64,000 nt of DNA, from positions 248,001 through 312,000 of the forward strand of contig NZ_JANKBI010000004.1 of the NCBI RefSeq assembly GCF_024622195.1, given 5' to 3'. This DNA comes from Murimonas intestini (GTDB lineage: Bacteria; Bacillota; Clostridia; Lachnospirales; Lachnospiraceae). The position numbers and the translations under genes were made by a program. This document shows, piece by piece, positions 35,449-43,977 of this stretch. The first letter of the stretch is position 1, and each line of letters begins with the position of its first letter. Below the pieces are notes generated by a model. It saw only the letters and a program-made list of their open reading frames with translations. It did no database searches and was not told the DNA's origin.

Positions 35449-36468
35449 TTAGAATGTCTCAGCTACCTTTTTAAGGATCTCTCTGGATGCCAGTGGGATG
35501 CGCCCCAGGCCGTCCGGACCTACATTTAACAGATAATTGATCCCCATTCCGTTTAATTTCTTCTTGTTGGCTGCGATCTGCTCTGCACTCTTCCAGTTCT
35601 GGTCCCATGCGCAGTATCCCCAGCTGTTATTTATAGTGGCTGCTGTCTCATACAGTCCGTAGGGGGATGGCTTGAATCCTTCGATCCCGTTCATTGCTTC
35701 CGGATCCAGTTCTACGTTTTCAGGCATAGAATCCGGAATCTCATTGTCCCCTAAAGACACATAGTCATATACGCCGTTCCCCAGCCTTGAATTGATCAGG
35801 CATTCCGGCTGGTATTTCTTGATAGCTTCATAGAGCTTACGGCTCTGAGCTTCCTCCAGGGTCATTGGCATGTCGAACCAGATAAGGCAGAGGTCCCCAT
35901 AATTCCTCAGCAGTTCTTCCACCTGGGGATAGATCTTGTTGTTAAAGCAGATATTAAAATCCTTCTTATCGTCATTGGGGAAATCCCAGTTGTTGCACCA
36001 TGCTGTCCCCTGGCAGGGTATATGGCCTGATTTGTAGCCGCCGCCATGCTCTTCATGCCAGTCCAGGTCCTGTGAATAATAGAGACCCATTTTCAGGCCG
36101 TGCTTATAGCAGGCTTCACCGATCTCTCCCACAAAATCCCTTCCAAATGGAGTTGCATCCACAATATTGTATTTATCCACCTTGGTGCGGAACATGGCAA
36201 ACCCGTCATGGTGCTTTGTAGTAACCACGAAATATTTCATTCCGCAGTCCTTTGCAAATTTCACCCATTCATCCGCATTGAAAAATACAGGGTTGAAAGC
36301 ATTTGCCAATTTGGCATATTCCGCATTTGGGATATCGCAGTGTGCCTGGATCCATTCGCTATAGCAGCCGCTCCTCTTATCCTTCCACTCTCCTGCCAGG
36401 AGCGAATACAGCCCCCAGTGCACCATCATCCCATACTGCGCCTCTTTAAACCATTTCCTTAAATCCAT
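35449..36468 (-). CDS. GH29 alpha-L-fucosidase
   Basis: Releases L-fucose from host or milk glycans. The 339 residues form the GH29 barrel only, starting with the typical WFKEAQYGMMVHWG (His17), then KYFVVTTKHHDGFAMF (His86, His87) and nucleophile D199 in LIWFDMP. The C-terminal beta-sandwich of many GH29 enzymes is missing. There is no signal peptide, so it acts in the cytosol on imported oligosaccharides. The start at 36468 follows AAGGAGG; an upstream ATG would add 20 residues. It is first in a two-gene unit with the GH151-like gene (25-nt gap). Confidence 0.88.
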   Translation of the reverse strand: MDLRKWFKEAQYGMMVHWGLYSLLAGEWKDKRSGCYSEWIQAHCDIPNAEYAKLANAFNPVFFNADEWVKFAKDCGMKYFVVTTKHHDGFAMFRTKVDKYNIVDATPFGRDFVGEIGEACYKHGLKMGLYYSQDLDWHEEHGGGYKSGHIPCQGTAWCNNWDFPNDDKKDFNICFNNKIYPQVEELLRNYGDLCLIWFDMPMTLEEAQSRKLYEAIKKYQPECLINSRLGNGVYDYVSLGDNEIPDSMPENVELDPEAMNGIEGFKPSPYGLYETAATINNSWGYCAWDQNWKSAEQIAANKKKLNGMGINYLLNVGPDGLGRIPLASREILKKVAETF

Positions 36469-36534
36469 TTCATCCTCCTTATCTGAGCATCCTCCCGTCC
36501 GCAGACGGAATAAATTTTCATTTTTCATACTTTC

Positions 36535-36562
36535 ATTATAATAAAAAAAGGGGCTTTTGCAA
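36535..36562 (-). promoter_or_regulatory. Sigma-A promoter for the fucosidase operon
   Basis: On the minus strand TTGCAA (36557-36562) and TATAAT (36535-36540) are separated by 16 nt. The predicted start is near 36528. The leader contains a small CCGTC/GACGG hairpin (36496-36509). Confidence 0.6.
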
Positions 36563-36619
36563 TGTACAAAACTAGCAGTTATTTTCTGATTCCTAGCCCA
36601 TGGCCCCGCACTTATTCCC

Positions 36620-36647
36620 TTTACTTTTCCCTAAAAACCTTTATAAT
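36620..36647 (+). promoter_or_regulatory. Sigma-A promoter for the AraC regulator gene
   Basis: TTTACT (36620-36625) and TATAAT (36642-36647) are separated by 16 nt. The predicted start near 36654 gives a leader of about 170 nt that includes the whole 36678-36809 repeat element. Confidence 0.55.
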
Positions 36648-36677
36648 GGAAACTGACAATAAATATTAAAAAAAGAG

Positions 36678-36809
36678 GTAACTATTCAGCAGGTCTGTGC
36701 ATTTACTGCACAGACCGTAAAAAAATGATTCAAGGGTGCAAAAATCCCATCGCCGGAGGCGATTTAAAATGGATTTTTGCATGTAACTGTGAAGGTACTG
36801 AACAGTTAC
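36678..36809. repeat. 132-bp palindromic element with inverted ends (MITE-like)
   Basis: The ends GTAACTATTCAG and CTGAACAGTTAC form a 12-bp terminal inverted repeat with one mismatch. Inside are three hairpins: GGTCTGTGCA / TGCACAGACC (36692-36716), the TGCAAAAATCC / GGATTTTTGCA unit (36732-36781) that is also found at 14103-14151, and GTAACTGT / ACAGTTAC (36783-36809). It lies in the leader of the AraC gene and ends 16 nt before its start codon. No coding capacity is seen. It fills most of the 357-nt gap between the fucosidase and AraC genes. Confidence 0.65.
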
Positions 36810-36825
36810 AAAATGAGGAAAACTA

Positions 36826-37647
36826 ATGGTCCTATCTGAATATATATCAAACCTGAAAATTAAAGTTTACGGCGGAAATTATACTGCCTGCCCCCCGTCA
36901 TGGGCAGGCTCCAATGTCTCCCTTGCACTGCATAAGCTCTATTTCCCCTTAGAGGGATCTGCCCAGATAACTGCCGGGGGCAGGACCTACCATCTGAAAG
37001 CCCGCCAGGCCATGCTGATCCCCAAGGGCCTCACCCACTCTTTTGCCATGACAGAGGAGCAGCATCTTGTAAAATACTGGCTGCATTTTACAGCTTTGTC
37101 GGACGGAAATGACTTGTTTGAACATTTCCATGATATCACAGTCTGGGATTTTAATGATGAGAAGGATTTCTCAGAGATTTGCGGTTTTTTCAGGACATTA
37201 TTCTTATATGAAGATGCTGTTTCTGAAAATGAAGCTTCCATCGGGAATGCGCTTGCCCACCAGGCTGCCCTGTTTTCAATTATCGGTATCCTGTTCGAGC
37301 GTTCCGGCCACAATCACATGCAGGAGCTCTCCATGCATTCTACTAAACCGGCTTCCATCGTGGAATATATAGAAAATCATTTAAATGAACCAATAAAGGT
37401 GGAAGAGCTGGCGCGCCTTCTCTACATGCACCCCACGGCGTTCATCCGTTATTTTAAACATCATTTCGGAATGCCGCCCTTAAAGTACATTAAGTGTCTC
37501 CGTCTTGAGAGGTCCAAGCACTATCTGGAGACCACCAGCCTTCCCATAAGTGAGATTGCCGAACTCACCGGCTTCGGCGACTCCTCACATTTAAGCAGGG
37601 ACTTCCGTTCCACCTACGGAATATCACCGGGGCAGGCCAGAAAGTAA
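36826..37647 (+). CDS. AraC-family regulator (cupin sensor)
   Basis: A 273-residue regulator: an N-terminal AraC-type cupin for effector binding (about 10-150) and a C-terminal pair of helix-turn-helix motifs (IKVEELARLLYMHPTAFIRYFK and ISEIAELTGFGDSSHLSRDFR). The start at 36826 follows TGAGGAAA. It is divergent from the GH29/GH151 fucosidase genes and is their likely activator, with fucose or a fucosyl-oligosaccharide as a plausible effector (inference from position). Its leader carries a multi-hairpin repeat element. Confidence 0.88.
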   Translation: MVLSEYISNLKIKVYGGNYTACPPSWAGSNVSLALHKLYFPLEGSAQITAGGRTYHLKARQAMLIPKGLTHSFAMTEEQHLVKYWLHFTALSDGNDLFEHFHDITVWDFNDEKDFSEICGFFRTLFLYEDAVSENEASIGNALAHQAALFSIIGILFERSGHNHMQELSMHSTKPASIVEYIENHLNEPIKVEELARLLYMHPTAFIRYFKHHFGMPPLKYIKCLRLERSKHYLETTSLPISEIAELTGFGDSSHLSRDFRSTYGISPGQARK

Positions 37648-37663
37648 TATACTTTCCGGCCTG
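37633..37663. terminator. Shared hairpin at the AraC/ABC-exporter convergent ends
   Basis: Arms CAGGCCAGAAAGT / ACTTTCCGGCCTG (13 bp, one mismatch) enclose the AraC stop codon in the loop region. T tracts are weak on both sides, so termination efficiency is uncertain. Confidence 0.4.
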
Positions 37664-37667
37664 TCTC

Positions 37668-39566
37668 TCAGGCTGATATGGCATTTCCTGTGTAGAGCTG
37701 GTAGTACCTTCCTTTTTCTTCTATGAGCTGGTCGTGGGTGCCTCTTTCAATGATATGCCCCTGCTCCAGGACCATGATACAGTCAGAATTGCGGACCGTA
37801 GACAGTCTGTGGGCAATGACGAATGTGGTCCTGCCCTTCATCAGCTTATCCATTCCATCCTGGACGATCCGCTCTGTCCTTGTATCAATGGAACTGGTGG
37901 CCTCATCCAGTATAAGCACAGGAGGATCTGCGATGGCTGCCCTTGCGATAGCCAGCAGCTGTCTCTGGCCCTGGCTGAGATTTGCACCGTCCCCTTTCAG
38001 TACTGTGTCGTACCCCTGAGGCAGCCTCTGTATGAAACTGTCTGCATTTGCCAGCCTGGCCGCAGCCTCCACCTCCTCATCAGTGGCGTCCAGCTTCCCG
38101 AATCTGATGTTCTCCGCTACAGTCCCTGTGAAAAGGTGGGTATCCTGAAGCACGATCCCTAAAGACCGGCGCAGATCATTCTTCCTGATCTTTTCTATAT
38201 TAATGCCGTCATATCTGATCTTGCCTTCCTGGATATCATAGAATCTGTTTATCAGGTTTGTTATCGTTGTCTTTCCTGCGCCTGTAGATCCTACAAAGGC
38301 AATCTTCTGTCCCGGTTTTGCAAACAGATCTACATCGTGGAGCACTATTTTCTCATCACTGTACCCGAAATTCACATCTTCAAACTCCACATCGCCCTTT
38401 AATTCTACATATTCCACAGAATTATCTGCCTGATGCACATGTTTCCAGGCCCACTGTCCTGTCCTCTTTTCTGATTCCCGGATCGCTCCGTCCTCATTAG
38501 TCACATTCACAAGGGTGACATATCCGTCATCCTCCTCCGGCTTTTCATCCAGCATCCTGAACACCCGCTCAGCGCCGGCCAGGGCCATGACAATAGCATT
38601 TAACTGCTGGCTGACCTGGTTGATAGGCCCGTTGAAGCTTTTGTTGAAGGTCAGAAAGCTGGCAAGCCCGCCCAGGGTAAAACCGCCAAAACCGCTCAGG
38701 GCCAGGATCCCTCCCACTATGGCACAGACTACATAGCTGATATTGCCCAGCTGTGTATTCACAGGCCCCAGCATATTTGCAAATGAGTTGGCTCTGTCAG
38801 AGCTCTCGAAGAGCCTGTCATTGAGCTCTTTGAATTTTTCCAGCGTCTCCTCCTCATGACAGAATACCTTTACTACCTTCTGGCCGTCCATCATCTCCTC
38901 AATATATCCGTTGACAGCCCCCAGGTTTGTCTGCTGGCTCACGAAGTATTTACCGCTCTGTCCCGCCAGCTTTTTGGTGGAAAAAAGCATGATACCCACC
39001 ATGGCCAGAGTCACAAAGGTCAGGGGGATATTCAGTATAAGCATACTGACAAATACACTGACCACAGTGATGACGCTGTTTACGATCTGAGGAATACTCT
39101 GGCTGATCATCTGCCGCAGTGTATCAATATCATTTGTATAAACAGACATGATATTTCCGTGGGCATTTGTATCAAAGTATTTGATGGGAAGCATCTCCAT
39201 ATGGGCAAACAGGTCATCCCTCAGGCTGCGCAGAGTGCCCTGGGTCACGTATACCATGATCCTGTTATATGCAAAAGTAGCAGCCACGCCTGCAAGGTAA
39301 AATACCGCCACCTTCCCGATCGCCAGCGCCAGAGGGCCAAAGTCCGGCTGGCCAGACGTCAGCATCGGCGTGATGTATTCATCGATCAGCCTTTTCATAA
39401 ACATGGTACCCTGTACATTAGCCAGGACACTGACAAAGATCAGTATAAGCACAAATATCCACTGCACCATGTAGCTTTTCATCACATATTTCATAAGACG
39501 CTTCAGTAACCCCATGGGATTGTTAACCTTTGGTTTCGGTCCCATAACTCTTCCCGGTCCCGGCAT
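37668..39566 (-). CDS. Heterodimeric ABC exporter subunit with canonical ATPase site
   Basis: A 632-residue half-transporter: an N-terminal six-helix exporter domain (about 35-330), a charged insertion of about 50 residues before the nucleotide-binding domain, then Walker A GSTGAGKTT, signature LSQGQRQ and Walker B VLILDEATSSID with the catalytic glutamate present. Its partner, encoded immediately upstream, has the degenerate site. The start and the partner's stop share one base (TAATG), indicating coupled translation. Such pairs export drugs, peptides or lipids; the substrate is unknown. Confidence 0.92.
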   Translation of the reverse strand: MPGPGRVMGPKPKVNNPMGLLKRLMKYVMKSYMVQWIFVLILIFVSVLANVQGTMFMKRLIDEYITPMLTSGQPDFGPLALAIGKVAVFYLAGVAATFAYNRIMVYVTQGTLRSLRDDLFAHMEMLPIKYFDTNAHGNIMSVYTNDIDTLRQMISQSIPQIVNSVITVVSVFVSMLILNIPLTFVTLAMVGIMLFSTKKLAGQSGKYFVSQQTNLGAVNGYIEEMMDGQKVVKVFCHEEETLEKFKELNDRLFESSDRANSFANMLGPVNTQLGNISYVVCAIVGGILALSGFGGFTLGGLASFLTFNKSFNGPINQVSQQLNAIVMALAGAERVFRMLDEKPEEDDGYVTLVNVTNEDGAIRESEKRTGQWAWKHVHQADNSVEYVELKGDVEFEDVNFGYSDEKIVLHDVDLFAKPGQKIAFVGSTGAGKTTITNLINRFYDIQEGKIRYDGINIEKIRKNDLRRSLGIVLQDTHLFTGTVAENIRFGKLDATDEEVEAAARLANADSFIQRLPQGYDTVLKGDGANLSQGQRQLLAIARAAIADPPVLILDEATSSIDTRTERIVQDGMDKLMKGRTTFVIAHRLSTVRNSDCIMVLEQGHIIERGTHDQLIEEKGRYYQLYTGNAISA

Positions 39567-41317
39567 TATTCTTCACCTGCCTTCTCATCAAAATCTCCGC
39601 CGCCCTTTGTCTGTGATTCATATACCTCTCTGTAGATCGCATTGGTCTCCAGGAGATTCTGCGGAGTATCAAAACCATCTATCCTTCCGTCTTCCATCAC
39701 GATCACTCTGTCGGCATTTTCTACGCTCGATATCCTCTGGGCAATGATCAGCTTTGTGGTATCGGGTATTTCTTCTTTAAACGCCCGGCGGATTTTCGAA
39801 TCCGTCGCTGTATCCACAGCGCTGGTGCTGTCATCCAGTATAAGTATCTTAGGCTTTTTCAGCAGCGCCCTGGCAATACACAGCCTCTGCTTCTGCCCTC
39901 CTGACACATTGCTTCCGCCCTGGGTGATATGTGTCTCATAGCCCTCCGGCATCTTCTCTATGAATTCATCGGCGCAGGCCATGCGGCAGGCCTCCATGCA
40001 CTCTTCCTTTGTGGCCTCCTTATTTCCCCAGCGGAGGTTCTCCAGGATGGTGCCTGAAAACAGTACATTTTTCTGAAGTACCACAGAGACTTCATTTCTG
40101 AGTGTCTCCATATCGTATTCCTTTACGTCTTTCCCGCCCACAAGCAGCTGTCCTGAAGTGACATCATACAAGCGGCTGATCAGGTTCACCAGGCTCGTCT
40201 TCGCGCTTCCTGTCCCCCCGATGATCCCTATGGTCTCACCCGGCCTGATGGACAGGGTAATATCCTGAAGGACAGGTTTCTCACTTTCCTTATTATATGC
40301 AAAGTCCACATGCCTGAATTCTATGCTTCCGTCCTTCACCTCATAAAGAGGAGCCTCAGGATTTTTCAGGTCACTTTTTTCATTAAGCACCTCCGTGATA
40401 CGGCGCGCGCTGGCAATACTCATGGTTATCATTACAAAGACCATGGAGAGCATCATAAGGCTCATGAGGATATTCATACAATAAGCCAGAAGACTCATCA
40501 GCTCCCCGGTAGTAAGAGTCGTGCCCACGATCATCTTTGCTCCCAGCCAGCATATCAGAAGGATACAGCCATATACGGTAAACTGCATCAGAGGCGCGTT
40601 ATAAGTCAGGTTGCGCTCAGCCTTCACAAAAATCTTGTAAATATTGCCGCTGGCCCTGTGGAATTTAGATATCTCATGCTCTTCTCTCACATATGCTTTT
40701 ACCACACGGATGGCCGATACATTTTCCTGTACAGAAGCGTTCATATCATCGTATTTGGGGAACGCCTGCTGAAAATACTTGGTGGCATTATTCATGATAA
40801 AAAACAGGCACGTCCCCAGCAAGATGACTGCCGCCAGATAGATGCTGGCCAGCTTTACATTTATCGTAAAGGCCATGACCATGGCACAGATCAGGCTGGC
40901 GGGAGCCCTCATGCACATTCTGAGTATCATCTGGTATGCGTTCTGCATATTTGTCACGTCAGTTGTAAGCCTGGTTACAAGCCCAGCCGTACTGAATTTA
41001 TCAATATTGGCGAATGAGAAGGTCTGTATATTCTCAAACATGGCTTCCCTCAGATTCCTTGCAAACCCCGTGGACGCCCTTGCGCCGAATTTTCCGCCCA
41101 TAACCCCGGCAAAGAGCCCTACTGCTGCCGCAGCTACCATCCATCCCCCCACCGCATAGATATGGCTAATGTCTCCTTTTTCCACACCGTCATCAATAAT
41201 AGAAGCCATCAAAAGCGGAATCACCGTCTCCATGATCACCTCCAGTATCATGAACACCGGAGTCAGGACAGACGCTTTTTTGAATTCCTTCACTTGTGCA
41301 CCTAAAGTCTTTAACAT
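39566..41317 (-). CDS. Heterodimeric ABC exporter subunit with degenerate ATPase site
   Basis: A 583-residue half-transporter with six predicted helices (about 15-310) and a nucleotide-binding domain: Walker A GGTGSAKTS, signature VSGGQKQ, and Walker B ILILDDSTSAVD in which aspartate replaces the catalytic glutamate. This asymmetry is characteristic of TM287/288-, LmrCD- and BmrCD-type heterodimers. The ATG at 41317 follows GAGGAG. No regulator is adjacent; an upstream promoter was not resolved. Confidence 0.92.
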   Translation of the reverse strand: MLKTLGAQVKEFKKASVLTPVFMILEVIMETVIPLLMASIIDDGVEKGDISHIYAVGGWMVAAAAVGLFAGVMGGKFGARASTGFARNLREAMFENIQTFSFANIDKFSTAGLVTRLTTDVTNMQNAYQMILRMCMRAPASLICAMVMAFTINVKLASIYLAAVILLGTCLFFIMNNATKYFQQAFPKYDDMNASVQENVSAIRVVKAYVREEHEISKFHRASGNIYKIFVKAERNLTYNAPLMQFTVYGCILLICWLGAKMIVGTTLTTGELMSLLAYCMNILMSLMMLSMVFVMITMSIASARRITEVLNEKSDLKNPEAPLYEVKDGSIEFRHVDFAYNKESEKPVLQDITLSIRPGETIGIIGGTGSAKTSLVNLISRLYDVTSGQLLVGGKDVKEYDMETLRNEVSVVLQKNVLFSGTILENLRWGNKEATKEECMEACRMACADEFIEKMPEGYETHITQGGSNVSGGQKQRLCIARALLKKPKILILDDSTSAVDTATDSKIRRAFKEEIPDTTKLIIAQRISSVENADRVIVMEDGRIDGFDTPQNLLETNAIYREVYESQTKGGGDFDEKAGEE

Positions 41318-41443
41318 GCCGATTCTCCTCTGTTTATTATTTCATAGTAACTTTACCATTTTGAGCCAAAAATGTCTATCCGTTCACGGAATTTTCACTT
41401 TTTTAATGTAAAGGTTCCCTGTTTCCGGTTTCTCCGGCACACC

Positions 41444-41491
41444 AAAAGAAGCCAATTTCCTGTACGGTTAACCCGGCAGCAGGAAATTGGC
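41444..41491 (-). terminator. Terminator after the FGGY kinase gene
   Basis: A perfect 12-bp stem (GCCAATTTCCTG / CAGGAAATTGGC, 41451-41491) is followed on the minus strand by TTCTTTT. It closes the isomerase-transketolase-kinase operon. Confidence 0.75.
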
Positions 41492-41507
41492 CTCTCTTCT
41501 TAATTGT

Positions 41508-43007
41508 TTACCTGAGCACCGAATGCACTGCATCCAGCCATCCGGCATATTTCTTGTCTTTTACTTTTTCGTCCATGGAAGGCTCAAATCTGCTTCTTCC
41601 TATAGTCTCAAATACCTTCTCATCATACATGCCAAGAGCAAGCCCTGCCATATAGGAGGCCCCTATTCCTGAGAGCTCCTCAGCATCCGGCACCTGTACA
41701 GGAATCCCCAGCATATCGCTCTGGAACTGCATCAGATATGCATTTCTTGTGGGACCGCCGTCCACACGCAGTTCTCCGATTGCCAGTTTTGCATCCTCAC
41801 CCATTGCTTTGACAATATCTGTGATCTGGTAAGCAATGCATTCCAGTCCGGCTTTCACCACCTCTGCCCTTCCTGTTGTCCTTGTGATCCCCACAATGGA
41901 AGCCTTTGCCTTGCTGTTCCAGTAGGGAGCTCCCAGGCCTGTAAAAGCAGGCACGAGATATGCAGTGTCTTCCTTATTCGCCAAACCTGCCAGCTCTTCT
42001 GTCTCTGACGGCGATGAGACAAGCTTCATATCATCCTTCAGCCAGGTAATCACAGCTCCTGTATAATTTATATTTCCTTCCAGCACATACTCTGCCTTGC
42101 CGTTTCTGCTCCATGCCAGGGAAGTCACGACTCCATGTGTGGAAAATACCGGTTCTTCCCCGATATTCATCATGATGGAGGAGCCTGTGCCGTAGGTTGT
42201 CTTTATCATACCTTTTTTCAGGCATCCCTGCCCGAAAAGTGCGCCATGGGAATCTCCCATCACGCCGTGTATAGGAATCTCCCTGTCCAGCACTCCGTTA
42301 AAATCACTCATTCCAAAGCAGCTGTCCGAATCACACACCTCTGCAAGAGCCTTCGGGTCTATTCCGAAAATGCCGCACACCTCAGGGCTCCAGCACAGAT
42401 TCACTATATCAAACGCCTGTGTCCTGGATGCATTAGAATAATCCGTCTTATAGGACTTTCCGCCTGTGAGGCAGTATACAAGCCACGTGTCAATCGTACC
42501 AAAGCACAGTTCCCCCGCTGCCGCCTTTTCCTTCGCTCCGGGTGTATTTTCCAGTATCCATGACCATTTAGCCGCCGGGAAATAAGGAGACATGGGAATT
42601 CCCGTAGTATTCTTAACTGCAGCGCGGCACTCCTCACCGCTCATCTGTCCGCTGCCGTTCTCCTCCAGCCTGCTGCACAGTTCTGCCGCCCTGGAGCACT
42701 GCCATACAATAGCAGGGGCAAGAGGCCTGCCTGTCTGCTTATCCCAGACAAGGGCAGTTTCCCTCTGGTTGCTGATGCCGGCGCCTTTTATCAGGTTCTT
42801 GTCTATACCAGTCTTCCCGATAACTCCCTCCACTACCTTCACCGTATTTGCAAAGATCTCTTCAGGGTCATGGGATACCCAGCCTTTCTCATTTACTATC
42901 TGCCTGTGGGGCAGGTCAAAGCGTCCAAGCATCTTTCCGGCCCCGTCAAATATCATGGCCTTGGTGCCCTGGGTGCTCTGGTCGATCCCCAATATATATC
43001 CTGCCAT
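41508..43007 (-). CDS. FGGY-family carbohydrate kinase (glycerol-kinase-like)
   Basis: A 499-residue sugar or polyol kinase. Overall it is close to glycerol kinase: phosphate loop GIDQSTQGTKA, NQRET (79-84), VWQC (101-104), GTIDTWLVYCLTGG, TYGTGSS, and GLGAPYWNSKA. The segment that in GlpK reads GDQQAALFGQ is GDSHGALFGQ here (D252 kept, the next two residues changed), which touches the substrate pocket. It is the last gene of the operon, 1 nt after the transketolase C subunit gene. No glpF or glpO/glpD neighbour exists. I therefore favour a kinase for the ketose made by the upstream isomerase; plain glycerol kinase is the alternative. Confidence 0.8.
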   Translation of the reverse strand: MAGYILGIDQSTQGTKAMIFDGAGKMLGRFDLPHRQIVNEKGWVSHDPEEIFANTVKVVEGVIGKTGIDKNLIKGAGISNQRETALVWDKQTGRPLAPAIVWQCSRAAELCSRLEENGSGQMSGEECRAAVKNTTGIPMSPYFPAAKWSWILENTPGAKEKAAAGELCFGTIDTWLVYCLTGGKSYKTDYSNASRTQAFDIVNLCWSPEVCGIFGIDPKALAEVCDSDSCFGMSDFNGVLDREIPIHGVMGDSHGALFGQGCLKKGMIKTTYGTGSSIMMNIGEEPVFSTHGVVTSLAWSRNGKAEYVLEGNINYTGAVITWLKDDMKLVSSPSETEELAGLANKEDTAYLVPAFTGLGAPYWNSKAKASIVGITRTTGRAEVVKAGLECIAYQITDIVKAMGEDAKLAIGELRVDGGPTRNAYLMQFQSDMLGIPVQVPDAEELSGIGASYMAGLALGMYDEKVFETIGRSRFEPSMDEKVKDKKYAGWLDAVHSVLR

Positions 43008-43008
43008 C

Positions 43009-43977
43009 TTATATCAGCTCCATTACTTTTTTAGCGATTCCCTCAGCATTTAATCCATAGTAATCGAATACTTCCTTCGATGTGCCTGTGATCACAGGTG
43101 CATCCGGCAATGCCAGATTAATAACCTTCTTCGGGCAGTTTGCTCCCACCACCTGGCTCACCATAGATCCAAGACCTCCGAACGGGGCATGCTCCTCAGC
43201 TGTCACAACTGCCTTTGAGCGGCTGGCAGCCTGGATGACTGACTCCACATCAAGAGGCTTCACACAGTACATATCCAGCACTACTGCACGCCTGCCCTGC
43301 TCTTTTAAAAGAGCTGCCGCTTCCACTGCCGGGCGCACCATCTCACCGCATGCTATGATTGCAGCATCAAATTCTTCATCTGCCCAGGAGGCTGTATCTG
43401 CCGACGGCACTCCGTCTACAAATGCAACTGCTTTATCCATCTCAAACGGACAGCTTTCCTCTGAATAGATATCTTCTACAGGATTACGGCCCACACGCAC
43501 GTAGGACGGCTTCTCATCTCTGAGCAGAGCCTTGAACAGCTTCTCAGTCTGGAAACGGTCGCTTGGCAGATAGACACGCATATTCGGTATAGCTGCCATG
43601 GCTGCGATATCCTGGGCAGAATGATGGCTCATCCCCAGCGCTCCATAGCTGACACCGCCGCTGATGCCTATCAGGGTCACATTTGTGTTGGAGTATGCGG
43701 CATCGATCTTTGCCTGTTCATAGCTCCTGGTGGACAAGAAGCAGGCGGGTGATGCAGCAAATGCCTTCTTGCCGCATTTAGCCAGCCCTGCTGATATGCT
43801 GACCAGGTTCTGCTCTGCGATCCCTACTTCTACAAACTGTTCCGGGAATGCTGCCGCAAAGGGTGCAAGGGAAGCGCTGCCTCTTGAATCGCTGCACAGC
43901 ACGACAATATCTTTATCTGTTTTGGCTTCTTCCATCAGCACATCGCAGATGGCCTGCCTGTTAGGTATCTTATTCAT
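43009..43977 (-). CDS. Transketolase, C-terminal subunit
   Basis: The C-terminal half of a split thiamine-diphosphate transketolase (322 residues): a pyrimidine-binding domain with VEVGIAEQNLVSISAGLA, whose glutamate activates the cofactor, and a transketolase-C domain. It completes the active site with the N-terminal subunit encoded just upstream. The start at 43977 follows GGAGG and overlaps the N-subunit stop by 8 nt. It transfers two-carbon ketol units; in this operon the donor is probably the phosphoketose from the isomerase-kinase steps (inference). Confidence 0.9.
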   Translation of the reverse strand: MNKIPNRQAICDVLMEEAKTDKDIVVLCSDSRGSASLAPFAAAFPEQFVEVGIAEQNLVSISAGLAKCGKKAFAASPACFLSTRSYEQAKIDAAYSNTNVTLIGISGGVSYGALGMSHHSAQDIAAMAAIPNMRVYLPSDRFQTEKLFKALLRDEKPSYVRVGRNPVEDIYSEESCPFEMDKAVAFVDGVPSADTASWADEEFDAAIIACGEMVRPAVEAAALLKEQGRRAVVLDMYCVKPLDVESVIQAASRSKAVVTAEEHAPFGGLGSMVSQVVGANCPKKVINLALPDAPVITGTSKEVFDYYGLNAEGIAKKVMELI

